From positions 1,054,001 to 1,118,000 of the forward strand of contig JAWKZN010000001.1 of the NCBI GenBank assembly GCA_041395945.1: DNA of 64,000 nt. Direction: 5' to 3'. Source of the DNA: Pseudomonadales bacterium. GTDB lineage: Bacteria > Pseudomonadota > Gammaproteobacteria > Pseudomonadales > Azotimanducaceae. Numbering within the stretch: the stretch's first letter is position 1; each line of letters begins with the position of its first letter. This document shows, one piece after another, positions 1 to 8,407 of the stretch. The notes below the pieces were generated by a model. The model saw only the letters and a program-made list of their open reading frames with translations. It was not told the origin of the DNA and made no database searches. The translations under genes were made by a program, and so were the position numbers.

Positions 1-101
1 TCATGAATCTCGAAACTGTGAATACCTACGAAGGCACACACGATATTCATGCGCTCATCCTCGGCCGGGCCCAGACCGGTCTGCAGGCTTTCAGCAGCTG
101 A
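1..101 (+). CDS. gcdH: acyl-CoA dehydrogenase, C-terminal end (glutaryl-CoA dehydrogenase-like), partial
   Basis: Only the last 32 codons and the TGA stop lie in the window; the gene begins upstream of base 1. The visible tail reads NLETVNTYEGTHDIHALILG and ends GLQAFSS. The NTYEGTHD-HALILGRAQTG block is the characteristic C-terminal signature of glutaryl-CoA dehydrogenases, flavoenzymes that convert glutaryl-CoA to crotonyl-CoA in lysine/aromatic degradation and pass electrons to ETF. Other acyl-CoA dehydrogenases share a similar YEGT-x-I tail, so the exact substrate is inferred. It is separated from the following regulator gene by about 210 bases. Confidence 0.75.
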   Translation, partial: MNLETVNTYEGTHDIHALILGRAQTGLQAFSS

Positions 102-121
102 TATCAACCCGCTATCGCATT

Positions 122-144
122 GTGGAGATTTCGTGGATCTCCAC
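122..144 (+). terminator. possible hairpin terminator after the acyl-CoA dehydrogenase gene
   Basis: A perfect 8-bp inverted repeat (GTGGAGAT / ATCTCCAC) with a 7-base loop lies about 20 bases after the stop codon. There is no proper run of T behind it, only a weak TGTTTGG, so intrinsic termination is uncertain. It could also be an RNA-stability stem. Confidence 0.35.
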
Positions 145-314
145 CAGTGTTTGGCCTGCCTGTGTTGTACCCGCAAACACCCGGTTCTAATGTAAGTTCC
201 CCAGCCGCCATCGGCGGAGACAGATCAGGACGGTATGCACACGGAGGTATGTGAATGTGCTGCCCTGGGATCTGATCCATTTGCTTGCATCAGGGAGACA
301 GCGGGGAGAAGAGA

Positions 315-974
315 ATGATCCAGGTACTGATAGTGGACGATCACCGGCTGTTTCGCATCGGGATCGTGAGAATGCTCCAGGATGTCTCCGGTGTGAAAAT
401 CATCGGGGAGGCCGGCAGCGGGGAGGAGGCTGTGCGGCTGTGCCGGGAGCAGCATCCGGATGTGGTTCTGATGGATATCTGCATGCCGGGCATCGGTGGT
501 CTCGAAGCAACCCGCAGGATTGCGCGTATGGAATCCGGGCCGCGGGTCATCGCTCTGACAGCCTACGAAGAAAGCCCGTTTCCCGGCCAGGCACTGAAGG
601 CGGGCGCTTTCGGCTACCTCACCAAATCGGTCAATGCTGAGGAACTGCTGGCTGCGATCCGGAAAGCGTTTATCGGCAAGCGTTATCTCAGCGGCGACAT
701 TGCGCAACAGCTTGCAGTAACCGCCTATGACGGTGAGTCGGAGGATCCCTTTGAGCAGCTCTCCAGTCGGGAGATGCAGATCATGATGATGGTGGTGAAC
801 TGTCACAGAGTGAGAGATATCTCAAGCGATCTGCACCTGTCTCCGAAAACGGTGAACAGCTATCGATACCGCATCTTCGAGAAGCTCAATGTGCGCAGCG
901 ATGTCGAGCTGGTGCTGCTGGCGGTGCGCTATGGCGTGGTGAATGGCGGAAACCGGCTGGACGCTGCGCACTGA
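315..974 (+). CDS. uvrY: LuxR-family response regulator, GacA/UvrY type
   Basis: A 219-residue two-domain regulator. The N-terminal receiver starts MIQVLIVDDHRLFR and has the phosphoacceptor aspartate in VVLMDICMPG (near residue 54). The C-terminal LuxR-type helix-turn-helix contains SSREMQIMMMVV and SPKTVNSYRYRIFEKL. Length and order match GacA/UvrY. These regulators, phosphorylated by GacS/BarA, activate CsrB-type small RNAs that titrate CsrA; a csrA gene sits at 38145. The start at 315 is chosen because GGGGAGAAGAG is placed as a ribosome site. uvrC follows within 90 bases, the usual gammaproteobacterial pairing. The other name used for this gene is gacA. Confidence 0.9.
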   Translation: MIQVLIVDDHRLFRIGIVRMLQDVSGVKIIGEAGSGEEAVRLCREQHPDVVLMDICMPGIGGLEATRRIARMESGPRVIALTAYEESPFPGQALKAGAFGYLTKSVNAEELLAAIRKAFIGKRYLSGDIAQQLAVTAYDGESEDPFEQLSSREMQIMMMVVNCHRVRDISSDLHLSPKTVNSYRYRIFEKLNVRSDVELVLLAVRYGVVNGGNRLDAAH

Positions 975-1061
975 GGCGGTCCCGCTCCTGCCCAGGTTTG
1001 CCGGGACCAGGGGCGCTCACTATAGTAGGTGCGCTTCTGCCAACCGGTTGCCAATCGCCGC

Positions 1062-2879
1062 ATGGATGTCTTCGACCACCAGGGTTTTCTTGCCAGCCTG
1101 ACCAGCAGGCCGGGCGTATACCGGATGCTCGACGCCGAGGGCAAGGCCCTCTATGTCGGCAAGGCGCGCAATCTGAAGCGCCGGGTGAGCAGCTATTTCC
1201 GCGCTGCGGGTCTGGCCGGCAGGACGATGGCGCTGGTCAGTCGGATTGCAGACATAGAAATCACGGTTACCAACAGCGAGACCGAGGCGCTGCTGCTCGA
1301 ACAGAGCCTGATCAAGAAGGAACGGCCGCCTTACAACGTCGTGCTGCGGGACGACAAGTCCTATCCTTTCATCTACCTCACGGACAAGGAAGACTTTCCG
1401 CGTCTCACTTTCCATAGAGGAGCGAAACGGAAAACGGGCCGCTACTTCGGACCCTTTCCCTCGGCAAGTGCGGTGCGCGAGAGCATCAACATCCTGCAGA
1501 AACTGTTCCGACTCCGGCACTGCGAGGATTCGTTTTTCAGGAACCGTTCGCGACCCTGTCTGCAGTATCAGATTCAGCGCTGCAGCGGTCCCTGTGTGGG
1601 GCTGGTCGAAGCTGCCGACTACCAGGAAGACGTCTCGCTCGCGGTGATGTTTCTCGAAGGGCGCAGCCAGGCGGTGGTGGAACACTACCAGCGGCGTATG
1701 GATGAGGCTGCCCGTGAGCTCGAGTTCGAACGTGCCGCACGGTATCGGGATCAGATCGCCCAGCTGCGCAGAGTTCAGGAGCAGCAGTACGTGCACGCCG
1801 CGGAAGGGGATGTGGATGTTTTTGCGCTGACCGAGTCATCGGGCACCTGCTGTGTACAGGCGCTTTTTTTCCGCAGCGGCCGCATGCTCGGTCAGCGCAC
1901 CTGGTTTCCGAAAAACGAACTCGGCCTTGCCGACACAGAACTTCTGGGTGCTTTCCTTTCCCAGTATTACCTGGGCAGCAGCGAGCGGGATTATCCCCGC
2001 TCGGTGATTACCTCCGTGGCGGTGGACGGGGCCGAAGTGCTCTCCGAGGCGCTCGGAGAGCTGGCGGGACGCAAAGTCGAGGTGGTCGATCAGGTACGGG
2101 GCCAGCGCGCCCGCTGGCTGAGTCTCGCACTGGAAAATGCCGGACACAGCGCCAATGCCTATGTTGCAGACCGGCGCAACGTCTATGCGCGGTTCGTTGC
2201 GCTGCAGGAGGCCCTCGGCCTCGAAGATGTGCCTGCGCGTCTGGAGTGTTTCGACATCAGCCACACCATGGGGGAAGCAACCGTGGCCTCCTGCGTGGTG
2301 TTCGATACCCAGGGCCCTCTCAAGTCGGACTACCGGCGCTTCAATATAGAGGACGTCACCCCCGGTGATGACTACGCAGCGATGGAGCAGGCCCTGCGCC
2401 GGCGCTATACCCGCCTCAAGCAGGGGGAAGGCAAACTGCCGGATATCCTCATCATCGACGGCGGCAAGGGCCAGCTGGGCAGGGCGCGCCAGGTTCTCGA
2501 AGAGCTGCAGGTCGACGATGTGGAGCTGCTGGGGATTGCCAAGGGACCGGCGAGGCGCCCCGATCTCGAACGCTATTTCTCCAGGGACCAGGAAGTCCTG
2601 CTGCCCTCACAGGGTGCTGCCATGCACCTGCTGCAGCACATCCGGGACGAGGCACACCGGTTTGCGATCACCGGCCATCGCCAGCGCCGACAGAAGCGCA
2701 GAAACCGCTCCGAACTGGATGACATAGCGGGAGTGGGTCCAAAACGGAGACGTGAACTGCTGGCGCACTTCGGCGGAGTCCGCGCGGTGAAAGGCGCCAG
2801 TCGCGAGGAACTGGCCAAGGTCAGCGGAATCAGTCAGAAGCTGGCCGATGACATTTACGCTGCTCTGCATGGCTCCTGA
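1062..2879 (+). CDS. uvrC: excinuclease ABC subunit C
   Basis: 605 residues, the usual UvrC length. It makes the dual incisions around UvrB-bound lesions in nucleotide excision repair. The N-terminal GIY-YIG nuclease shows SRPGVYRMLDAEGKALYVGK, with its Arg/Tyr/Glu set following. A UVR motif that binds UvrB is at about residue 205 (MDEAARELEFERAARYRDQI). The C-terminal RNase H-like nuclease contains ECFDISHTMGE and LIIDGGKGQLG. Tandem helix-hairpin-helix motifs close the protein (DDIAGVGPKRRRELLAHFGG). The frame is open 11 codons further up to 1029, but family alignment favours MDVFDHQGFL at 1062. Downstream pgsA follows after 50 bases. Confidence 0.95.
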   Translation: MDVFDHQGFLASLTSRPGVYRMLDAEGKALYVGKARNLKRRVSSYFRAAGLAGRTMALVSRIADIEITVTNSETEALLLEQSLIKKERPPYNVVLRDDKSYPFIYLTDKEDFPRLTFHRGAKRKTGRYFGPFPSASAVRESINILQKLFRLRHCEDSFFRNRSRPCLQYQIQRCSGPCVGLVEAADYQEDVSLAVMFLEGRSQAVVEHYQRRMDEAARELEFERAARYRDQIAQLRRVQEQQYVHAAEGDVDVFALTESSGTCCVQALFFRSGRMLGQRTWFPKNELGLADTELLGAFLSQYYLGSSERDYPRSVITSVAVDGAEVLSEALGELAGRKVEVVDQVRGQRARWLSLALENAGHSANAYVADRRNVYARFVALQEALGLEDVPARLECFDISHTMGEATVASCVVFDTQGPLKSDYRRFNIEDVTPGDDYAAMEQALRRRYTRLKQGEGKLPDILIIDGGKGQLGRARQVLEELQVDDVELLGIAKGPARRPDLERYFSRDQEVLLPSQGAAMHLLQHIRDEAHRFAITGHRQRRQKRRNRSELDDIAGVGPKRRRELLAHFGGVRAVKGASREELAKVSGISQKLADDIYAALHGS

Positions 2880-2929
2880 ACTGGGTTAAGATCCACCAGG
2901 CTCGAACACGGCAGTTAAGCATCGAGGCA

Positions 2930-3490
2930 ATGAATCTCCCCAATTTCCTGACATTGATCCGCATTCTGCTGATCCCGGTATTCGTGCTGGTCTACATCCT
3001 GCCCGGTCCCGGGACCTATCTGATTGCCGCCGTGCTTTTCGGGCTCGCCGCCTTCACGGACTGGCTGGACGGATATCTGGCCCGCCGTCTGGAGCAGACG
3101 ACACCCTTCGGTGCTTTTCTCGATCCAGTCGCAGACAAGCTGATTGTGGTCGCTGCCCTTGCGATTCTCATCGGACATCACGCTTCACTGTGGCTCACGC
3201 TGCCTGCTCTGGTCATCATCGGCAGGGAGATTGTGATCAGCGCGCTTCGCGAGTGGATGGCGGAGATGAACCGGCGCGGCGTGGTGGCGGTAACCTGGAT
3301 CGGAAGATTGAAAACCACCGCACAGATGATCGCCATCGTGGTCCTGCTCGCCAATCCTCCGGTTCTCGAACGGCCATGGGTGATGATCGGCTATGTGCTC
3401 CTCTATGTGGCTGCGATCATGACCTTCATTTCGATGATCGCCTATCTTCGGGCAGCCTGGCCCGCTTTGAAGCAGGGCCTGACCCAGTAA
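2930..3490 (+). CDS. pgsA: CDP-diacylglycerol--glycerol-3-phosphate 3-phosphatidyltransferase
   Basis: A 186-residue integral membrane enzyme that makes phosphatidylglycerophosphate, the committed step to phosphatidylglycerol and cardiolipin. The CDP-alcohol phosphotransferase signature is complete: DWLDGYLARR, then G-AFLDPVADK, giving the D-x2-DG-x2-AR-x8-G-x3-D-x3-D pattern. About five hydrophobic segments are visible, starting directly at the N-terminus (NFLTLIRILLIPVFVLVYIL). It is third in the uvrY-uvrC-pgsA run, a conserved gammaproteobacterial order. Confidence 0.95.
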   Translation: MNLPNFLTLIRILLIPVFVLVYILPGPGTYLIAAVLFGLAAFTDWLDGYLARRLEQTTPFGAFLDPVADKLIVVAALAILIGHHASLWLTLPALVIIGREIVISALREWMAEMNRRGVVAVTWIGRLKTTAQMIAIVVLLANPPVLERPWVMIGYVLLYVAAIMTFISMIAYLRAAWPALKQGLTQ

Positions 3491-3594
3491 CGCAACGGGT
3501 CTCCGCACAGGGCTTTACTTCGACGACCCGATCGGCGTACGGTGATTCGGCAGAGCCTTTGCGGCTTGACACTGACGGGGGAGGGTGTCGAGAG

Positions 3595-5058
3595 ATGCGA
3601 CTGACGGAAAGCGATTCCGGTTTTCTTTACTCTGAGACAGCCAGCGGCCCGATGCAGACCGCGAGCATCTCCGTGATCGACGGAGTGCTGCCCTTCGAGC
3701 GCGTTTACCAGCATATCGAGTCCCGCCTGCACCTGGTACCCAGCTTTCGCAAGCGACTGGCCTGGGTGCCCATGAACTTCGCTCACCCGAAATGGGTGGA
3801 CGATCCGGATTTCGATCTGCGCAACCACATCGTGCCGCACAAGCTGCCGCAAGGCACCCCGATGGAAGATGCGATAGACGCCGTGGTCGAACTCAACGAA
3901 GGGCTCATGGATCGCAACCGGCCACTCTGGAAATATGTGGTGGTTTCCGGGGTGCCTGATCGGACCCTGCTGCTCGCACAGATTCACCATGCGCTGATCG
4001 ATGGTGCATCGGCAGTGCATCTTTCAACAATTCTCTACGACTTTCAGCCCGATGCACCGGCACCAGCCCCGCCGTCCGAGCCCTGGCAACCTGCGCCTCT
4101 GCCCAGCGCCCTCGAGCTCGCCACGGAAGCGATGCGGGAGAGTGCGGAGTCCTTCACCCGGCGCAGTCCGCTGCGGATTCTGCAGCGGGACGGGGAAAGC
4201 GCTGCGCTTTTGCAGCGCGGCGTGGAGACCATGTCGCGGTTTGTGACCGAGCCCGCGATCACTGCGCCCTGGAACGCCAGTTTTGTTGGTCCGAAGCGCC
4301 GGCTGCGCTGGTTTGTCCGGGATTTCGCAGAGCTGCGGGAGATTCGTCGTGCCTTCGGTGGCACGGTAAACGACGTGGTGCTCACGACAGTCACCGAAGG
4401 GGCGGCGCGCTACCTCGAGTCTCACGATGAGAGCACGGCCAATCAGTTTCTGCGGCTGATGTGTCCGGTGAATGTGAGAACCGAAGGTGACGCCGGTGCC
4501 CTGGGGAATCGGGTGTCCGCGATGTTCCCCAGATTTCCGGCCTGGTCGTTGCCTGTGGTCGAGCGGCTGTCTGCGGTGATCGCAGAAACCACCCGGATCA
4601 AAGACGCTCAGGAAGCCCAGGCGGTAACGCTCATGCAGGAGAGCGGGTTCAATCTGCCACCCACCCTCATGGCACCGCTGCAGCTGGTGGGGACAACGTT
4701 CGATCCAACCGCCTGGCTGGCCCGCAATCCACCGCCGATCCCGCCTCAGACGGGTCCACGTCCGCCGTTTTACGGCATCAACTTCACCTGTACGAATGTG
4801 CCGGGTGTGCAGGTGCCCCAGTACATAGCCGGACACGAGGTACTGGAGATGACCGGCATCATGATGCTCGGTGGCACGCTCGGCTACGGTGTGGCGGTCA
4901 ACAGCTACAACCAGAAAATGCTCTTCGGATTCACGGCGGAACGTCGGCTTCTGCCTGATCTGGAGCGGATGACGGCGGCGGTGGAGAGTGCCTACCACGA
5001 CCTGCTCGAGGCTGCGCGTGCGCACACCGCCGCGTCTGCTGCAGAGAGAGCCATTTAG
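3595..5058 (+). CDS. wax ester synthase / diacylglycerol O-acyltransferase (WS/DGAT), copy 1
   Basis: 487 residues, typical for the bifunctional WS/DGAT family. These enzymes esterify fatty alcohols or diacylglycerol with acyl-CoA to make storage wax esters and triacylglycerol at the inner membrane. The catalytic HHxxxDG motif is present as HHALIDG (His131, His132, Asp136). Other family signatures are the N-terminal SDSGFLYSET, PLWKYVVVSG, the NDVVLTTV block and the later FTCTNVPGVQVPQY block (PLF/ND motifs). The start is ATG 3595, after GGGGGAGGGTG; the frame stays open upstream but overlaps pgsA. A GNAT gene begins 9 bases after the stop. A second homologue lies at 8408. Confidence 0.9.
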   Translation: MRLTESDSGFLYSETASGPMQTASISVIDGVLPFERVYQHIESRLHLVPSFRKRLAWVPMNFAHPKWVDDPDFDLRNHIVPHKLPQGTPMEDAIDAVVELNEGLMDRNRPLWKYVVVSGVPDRTLLLAQIHHALIDGASAVHLSTILYDFQPDAPAPAPPSEPWQPAPLPSALELATEAMRESAESFTRRSPLRILQRDGESAALLQRGVETMSRFVTEPAITAPWNASFVGPKRRLRWFVRDFAELREIRRAFGGTVNDVVLTTVTEGAARYLESHDESTANQFLRLMCPVNVRTEGDAGALGNRVSAMFPRFPAWSLPVVERLSAVIAETTRIKDAQEAQAVTLMQESGFNLPPTLMAPLQLVGTTFDPTAWLARNPPPIPPQTGPRPPFYGINFTCTNVPGVQVPQYIAGHEVLEMTGIMMLGGTLGYGVAVNSYNQKMLFGFTAERRLLPDLERMTAAVESAYHDLLEAARAHTAASAAERAI

Positions 5059-5067
5059 GGAGGCCGG

Positions 5068-5658
5068 ATGAACGAATCAGTAAAACAGGGCGAGTTTCCG
5101 AAAAAAATCAGGCTGCCGGATGGCTCGGAAGTTGAATTACGGGTCATGACAGCGGGCGATCGCGATGCGATTCTGCAATTCGCCAACGGCCTGTCCGAAG
5201 CGGACCTCATGTTTCTGAGGGTCGACCTCACCGAGCCGAAGGTGGTTGATGAATGGGTCGCCAATCTGCAATCCGGGCTGTCGAGCTCTATCCTGGCATA
5301 CGACGCCGAGGGACTGATCGGTTATGCGACCGTGCATCGCACTCCCGCCCGCTGGACGCGCCGGGTGGGTGAGATACGGGTCAACGTCAGCCCACAGTAC
5401 CGCACACGCGGGCTCGGCCGATCCCTGATCAGCGAAATATTCGATGTTGCCCGGGGGTTGGGCCTGAGAAAACTCATGGCCAACATGGTCGCCGATCAGC
5501 GCGGAGCGCGAACCGCCTTCCAGCGTCTGGGTTTCGTCGTCGAGGCCCTGCTGGCTGATTTTGTGGAGGATCGCGCAGGCGCCACCCGCGATCTGGTGGT
5601 GATGTCCTATGACATCGATGGCCACAGCGAGCAGGTCGATCAGCGGGTGCGGATCTGA
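5068..5658 (+). CDS. GNAT-family N-acetyltransferase
   Basis: 196 residues with a GCN5-type acetyltransferase fold. The acetyl-CoA-binding region is VNVSPQYRTRGLGRSLISEI (R/Q-x-x-G-x-G/A loop as RTRGLG), followed by DQRGARTAFQRLGFVVEA. The start ATG sits 9 bases after the WS/DGAT stop with GGGAGG as ribosome site, so the two are probably co-transcribed. The substrate is unknown; it could acetylate a protein, for instance an acyl-CoA enzyme, or a small molecule. Confidence 0.8.
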   Translation: MNESVKQGEFPKKIRLPDGSEVELRVMTAGDRDAILQFANGLSEADLMFLRVDLTEPKVVDEWVANLQSGLSSSILAYDAEGLIGYATVHRTPARWTRRVGEIRVNVSPQYRTRGLGRSLISEIFDVARGLGLRKLMANMVADQRGARTAFQRLGFVVEALLADFVEDRAGATRDLVVMSYDIDGHSEQVDQRVRI

Positions 5659-5719
5659 AGCGACACCGCCACCGAGCCGGCGGGCGGAAGTATTCGGGCG
5701 GAAGTATTGTCGGTGGAAG

Positions 5720-5793
5720 TGGAGGCTGAGGTCGGAATCGAACCGGCGTACGCGGAGTTGCAGTCCGCTGCATGACCACTCTGCCACTCAGCC
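5720..5793 (-). tRNA. tRNA-Cys (GCA)
   Basis: On the minus strand the cloverleaf is complete. The acceptor stem is GGCTGAG/CTCAGCC, the anticodon stem GCGGA/TCCGC has loop CTGCAAC (anticodon GCA), the T-arm carries GGTTCGATTCC, and the 3' end is T followed by encoded CCA. In pseudomonads tRNA-Gly/Cys/Leu follow pgsA; here Cys remains close but storage genes intervene. Confidence 0.95.
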
Positions 5794-5916
5794 AGAGTTA
5801 TTCGCCGAAAGCCCCGTAGCAGATATCCCGGGCACAAAACGGCGAGCGGCGAATTCTATAGGGGTTGCTCAACGAGCGCGACCCCTGAGCGGTTTGAACA
5901 GTTGTATGGAGAGCGC

Positions 5917-6621
5917 ATGGACAGCGAAGAGATCGGGCCGCCGACGCACTGGCACAGTCTGCTGGAGGGCCGGGTTGCCGCCGAAGCTGCGGTGCTCATG
6001 GCGCAACTGCCCATGCTGCGCCTGCAGCTGCCCAAAGGCAGCGGGCCGGTGATGGTACTGCCCGGATTCATGGCTGACGATACGTCCACCTGGCTGTTGA
6101 GGCGGTTTCTGAGCAGCCTGGGTTATTCAGTCGCGCCCTGGGGTATGGGGGTCAACCGGGGTCGAATGCTGGCCTATCTCGGTCCTCTGATAGAAAGACT
6201 GGATGCCATACAGACAGAATCCCAGGCGCAACCCAGTCTGGTGGGGTGGAGTCGGGGTGGAACCCTGTCCAGGGAGATTGCCCGGGAGCGACCGGACCTC
6301 ATCCGCCAGGTGATCACCCTGGGGAGCCCGGTGCGGGGTGGCGTGCAGGGTACGAGCATCGGCAGCATGGTGATGCGGCAGACCGGTCTGACCCCTGCTC
6401 AGATCAACCTGATGCTGCAGGCGCGTCAGCGCCGGGAGATCGTGACTCCGATCACCGCCATCTATTCAAAGACGGACGGGGTGGTTTCCTGGCAGGCCTG
6501 TGTCGATGCGGTCAATCCCAACGTCACCCATCGGGTCGTGGAGAGCTCACACATGGGATTGGGATTCAATTCGGCCGTCTATCGGATCGTCGCAAGGACG
6601 CTGGCAGCGCGGCACAACTGA
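5917..6621 (+). CDS. alpha/beta hydrolase (lipase-like), copy 1
   Basis: A 234-residue hydrolase of the triacylglycerol-lipase/PGAP1-like type. It has VMVLPGFMADD near the N-terminus (oxyanion region), the nucleophile elbow GWSRGG (Ser112), a likely acid near KTDGVV and a late His in SSHMGLGFN. There is no signal peptide, so it acts in the cytoplasm, perhaps on storage lipid or PHA. The start is ATG 5917 after TATGGAGAGCGC; a TTG at 5902 is possible. It is clearly related to the gene at 7079-7900, which shares VMVLPGF, VITLGSP and YS-DGVV. phaR lies tail-to-tail 4 bases away. Confidence 0.75.
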   Translation: MDSEEIGPPTHWHSLLEGRVAAEAAVLMAQLPMLRLQLPKGSGPVMVLPGFMADDTSTWLLRRFLSSLGYSVAPWGMGVNRGRMLAYLGPLIERLDAIQTESQAQPSLVGWSRGGTLSREIARERPDLIRQVITLGSPVRGGVQGTSIGSMVMRQTGLTPAQINLMLQARQRREIVTPITAIYSKTDGVVSWQACVDAVNPNVTHRVVESSHMGLGFNSAVYRIVARTLAARHN

Positions 6622-6625
6622 AGAC

Positions 6626-7069
6626 TCAGTCGTCTCCGCCGTTCTCTGCAGTCTGTTTCTTGCTGCGGCGGGGATCTGCGAAGGTGCGCTCCATCGCCTG
6701 ACGCATGAAATTGAACGGATTGAGTTCGCTCATTTCCCGCACGCGACGGCGCAACTGATCCTGATGTTCGAGGAACATGAGGATGCTCTGCTCGATGTAG
6801 CGTGAGACCACGCTACCCACATTGTCGCCGTAGAAACGGATCATCTGCTCGATGACCCGGTTGGTGAGCACCGGTTCGTGTCCGGCGGCTTCCTGCTCGG
6901 AGAGAATCTGCAGCAGGATCTGGCGGGTGATGTCCGAGCCGTCCTTGCTGTCGGTGACATGGATGCTGTCCCCTTTGAGGATCAGGCGGCGGACGTCTTC
7001 GACTGTGACGTAGTGGCTCTCTTCCAGATCGTAGAGGCGTCGGTTCGGATATTTCTTGAATTCTCTCAC
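6626..7069 (-). CDS. phaR: polyhydroxyalkanoate synthesis repressor PhaR
   Basis: 147 residues. The N-terminal DNA-binding/PHB-accumulation regulatory domain is unmistakable: FKKYPNRRLYDLEESHYVT, followed by ITRQILLQILSEQE and a PHB-binding-type C-terminal part. PhaR represses phasin and its own transcription and leaves DNA when it binds nascent PHA granules. It lies 9 bases downstream of the hydrolase gene on the same strand, so they likely form one operon. Its candidate operator is the TGC-rich repeat array before the phasin gene (9941-9988). Confidence 0.93.
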   Translation of the reverse strand: MREFKKYPNRRLYDLEESHYVTVEDVRRLILKGDSIHVTDSKDGSDITRQILLQILSEQEAAGHEPVLTNRVIEQMIRFYGDNVGSVVSRYIEQSILMFLEHQDQLRRRVREMSELNPFNFMRQAMERTFADPRRSKKQTAENGGDD

Positions 7070-7078
7070 GGCTCCTCG

Positions 7079-7900
7079 CTATAGCTTCGCAGGGACCGGA
7101 TACAGCAGCGAACGACACAGGGTGTTGCGCCTGAATGGCTGCCACTGGCCGTCGCGCTGTGCCAGCCGGTCGAGCAGGGCGTGGAGGACCAGGGGATTGA
7201 ATGCCATGCCCGAGTGGCTGCCGACAACTTCGATATTCTCCGACTCTGTCCCGCTTCGATCGATGCACGTCGACCAGTGGACCACTCCATCCGAACGGCT
7301 GTAGATGGCCGTACTGGGCACGGGCAGCGGCTCGGCGCGCAGATCCAGCATCTGATCCCGCATCTCCTCCGGACTCATGCCGGAGACCCGCTGAAACAGG
7401 CGGCTGACGAGAGAGTTCACGGTTTCCGGACCGCTGGAACCGAAGGGACTGCCCAGGGTAATGACCTGGCGGATCCGTTCCGGCCACTGGCGCGCCAGAA
7501 TCCGGGCGAACACACCGCCGAGGCTCTGGCCGATCAGTGAGACCTTGCCGTTCGACTCTGCGAGAACGGCCTGGAAGCGGGTAATGAGGCGGTCCTGAAG
7601 TTCGAAACTGCCGGTGTTCTGACCGAGCATCCAGGGCAGGGAGCGATAGTTGCGCTGTTGCAGCAGACGCCGCAGCACCAGGGTGGACTGGTCACCGGCA
7701 GTGAATCCGGGCAGGACCATGACGGTGTGGCCGTCGCCTCTGGGGCTTGCACCGAGCAATGGCCAGGTATAGGTCAGTGAGGTCATTTCGAGCATGACAC
7801 GGGGCAGTTCAGTGGCGGTATCCCAGGTGGAGGGTCCATGGGAACTCGATCCGGTGGACGACGGTTCTGCAAATTCTTTCTGGTACAGCTTTTCGTACAA
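7079..7900 (-). CDS. alpha/beta hydrolase (lipase-like), copy 2
   Basis: About 273 residues, paralogous to the 5917-6621 hydrolase. It shows HTVMVLPGFTAGDQST, nucleophile elbow GQSLGG, RQVITLGSPFG, YSRSDGVVHW and the late HSGMAFN histidine. I chose the TTG start at 7900 because GGAAGAA sits 8 bases upstream; another TTG at 7978 has no ribosome site. The paralogue is roughly 15-20 residues shorter at the N-terminus. Cytoplasmic and upstream of phaR in one transcription unit, it is a candidate lipase or depolymerase for storage granules. Its substrate cannot be told from sequence. Confidence 0.75.
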   Translation of the reverse strand: MYEKLYQKEFAEPSSTGSSSHGPSTWDTATELPRVMLEMTSLTYTWPLLGASPRGDGHTVMVLPGFTAGDQSTLVLRRLLQQRNYRSLPWMLGQNTGSFELQDRLITRFQAVLAESNGKVSLIGQSLGGVFARILARQWPERIRQVITLGSPFGSSGPETVNSLVSRLFQRVSGMSPEEMRDQMLDLRAEPLPVPSTAIYSRSDGVVHWSTCIDRSGTESENIEVVGSHSGMAFNPLVLHALLDRLAQRDGQWQPFRRNTLCRSLLYPVPAKL

Positions 7901-8272
7901 AACGGCTTCTTCCAGGCGCAGCCGGCATCCACCGACACAGCGACACTGAAGTGTTGCGGAGAAGTTGCAGGCCGTCAATAAACTTTTTGCTGCGCTGCAA
8001 TAGTCCGATCACGCGGTTCTGGTGCACAGCGTCACTATCCGGGCAGTATTCCGACGGCCGCGGCCACGGCCGCAGCCGCAGGCCTCGATGGGGCCGGTGC
8101 CGGTCGCGAAGTTCACACGGCTGTCACACAGTGGGGCGAAGATGGCCATGGAGCGTAGCTGTGAAGACGGGCACTGAGATGCACCAGGCTGATGCAGTAA
8201 ATGCGCAGGTTAGAGGAAGTGCACCGGATTGATTCAGGCGCAGATATGGACGTGAGAAATTATATTTATAAA
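7901..8272. other. non-coding intergenic stretch between divergent storage genes
   Basis: No convincing gene. A short open frame at 7951-8232 has no ribosome site and odd composition. A GC-rich imperfect repeat of GGCCGC/GGCCAC units lies at about 8053-8082. The last 30 bases turn sharply AT-rich just before the IHF and sigma-54 sites. Activator-binding sites for a sigma-54 enhancer protein would be expected here, but I could not identify one with certainty. Confidence 0.5.
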
Positions 8273-8285
8273 TATCAATGAGTTA
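8273..8285 (+). promoter_or_regulatory. candidate IHF binding site
   Basis: TATCAATGAGTTA matches the IHF consensus WATCAANNNNTTR at every fixed position and sits in an AT-rich stretch. It lies 15-30 bases upstream of the sigma-54 -24 element, where IHF bends DNA to bring an activator to the polymerase. Confidence 0.6.
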
Positions 8286-8299
8286 CTTAAATATCTGGT

Positions 8300-8317
8300 C
8301 TGGCATAGTAATTGCTT
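8300..8317 (+). promoter_or_regulatory. sigma-54 (RpoN) promoter for WS/DGAT copy 2
   Basis: CTGGCATAGTAATTGCTT fits the -24/-12 pattern TGGCAY-N5-TTGCW, with GG and GC separated by exactly 10 bases and a T-run after the -12 element. Transcription would start near 8327, leaving an approximately 80-base leader before ATG 8408. No gene but the WS/DGAT lies downstream on this strand, so nitrogen- or stress-linked activator control of lipid storage is inferred. Confidence 0.7.
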
Positions 8318-8407
8318 TTTCCTTCGGTGAGTGCCGTGGACGAAGCTATCCGCGATTCATCCGATCCATCACCCGACCCGTCCCCCGACGAAAGGAGCAG
8401 CGAACCA

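Noticed and set aside
102..314. CsrB/RsmZ-like small RNA before the GacA-type gene
   Set aside because: Only scattered GGA triplets and one hairpin; no series of AGGA loops and no intrinsic terminator.
7951..8232. 93-codon open frame before the sigma-54 promoter
   Set aside because: No ribosome site, very Arg/Ser-rich, overlaps the GC-rich repeat; treated as non-coding.
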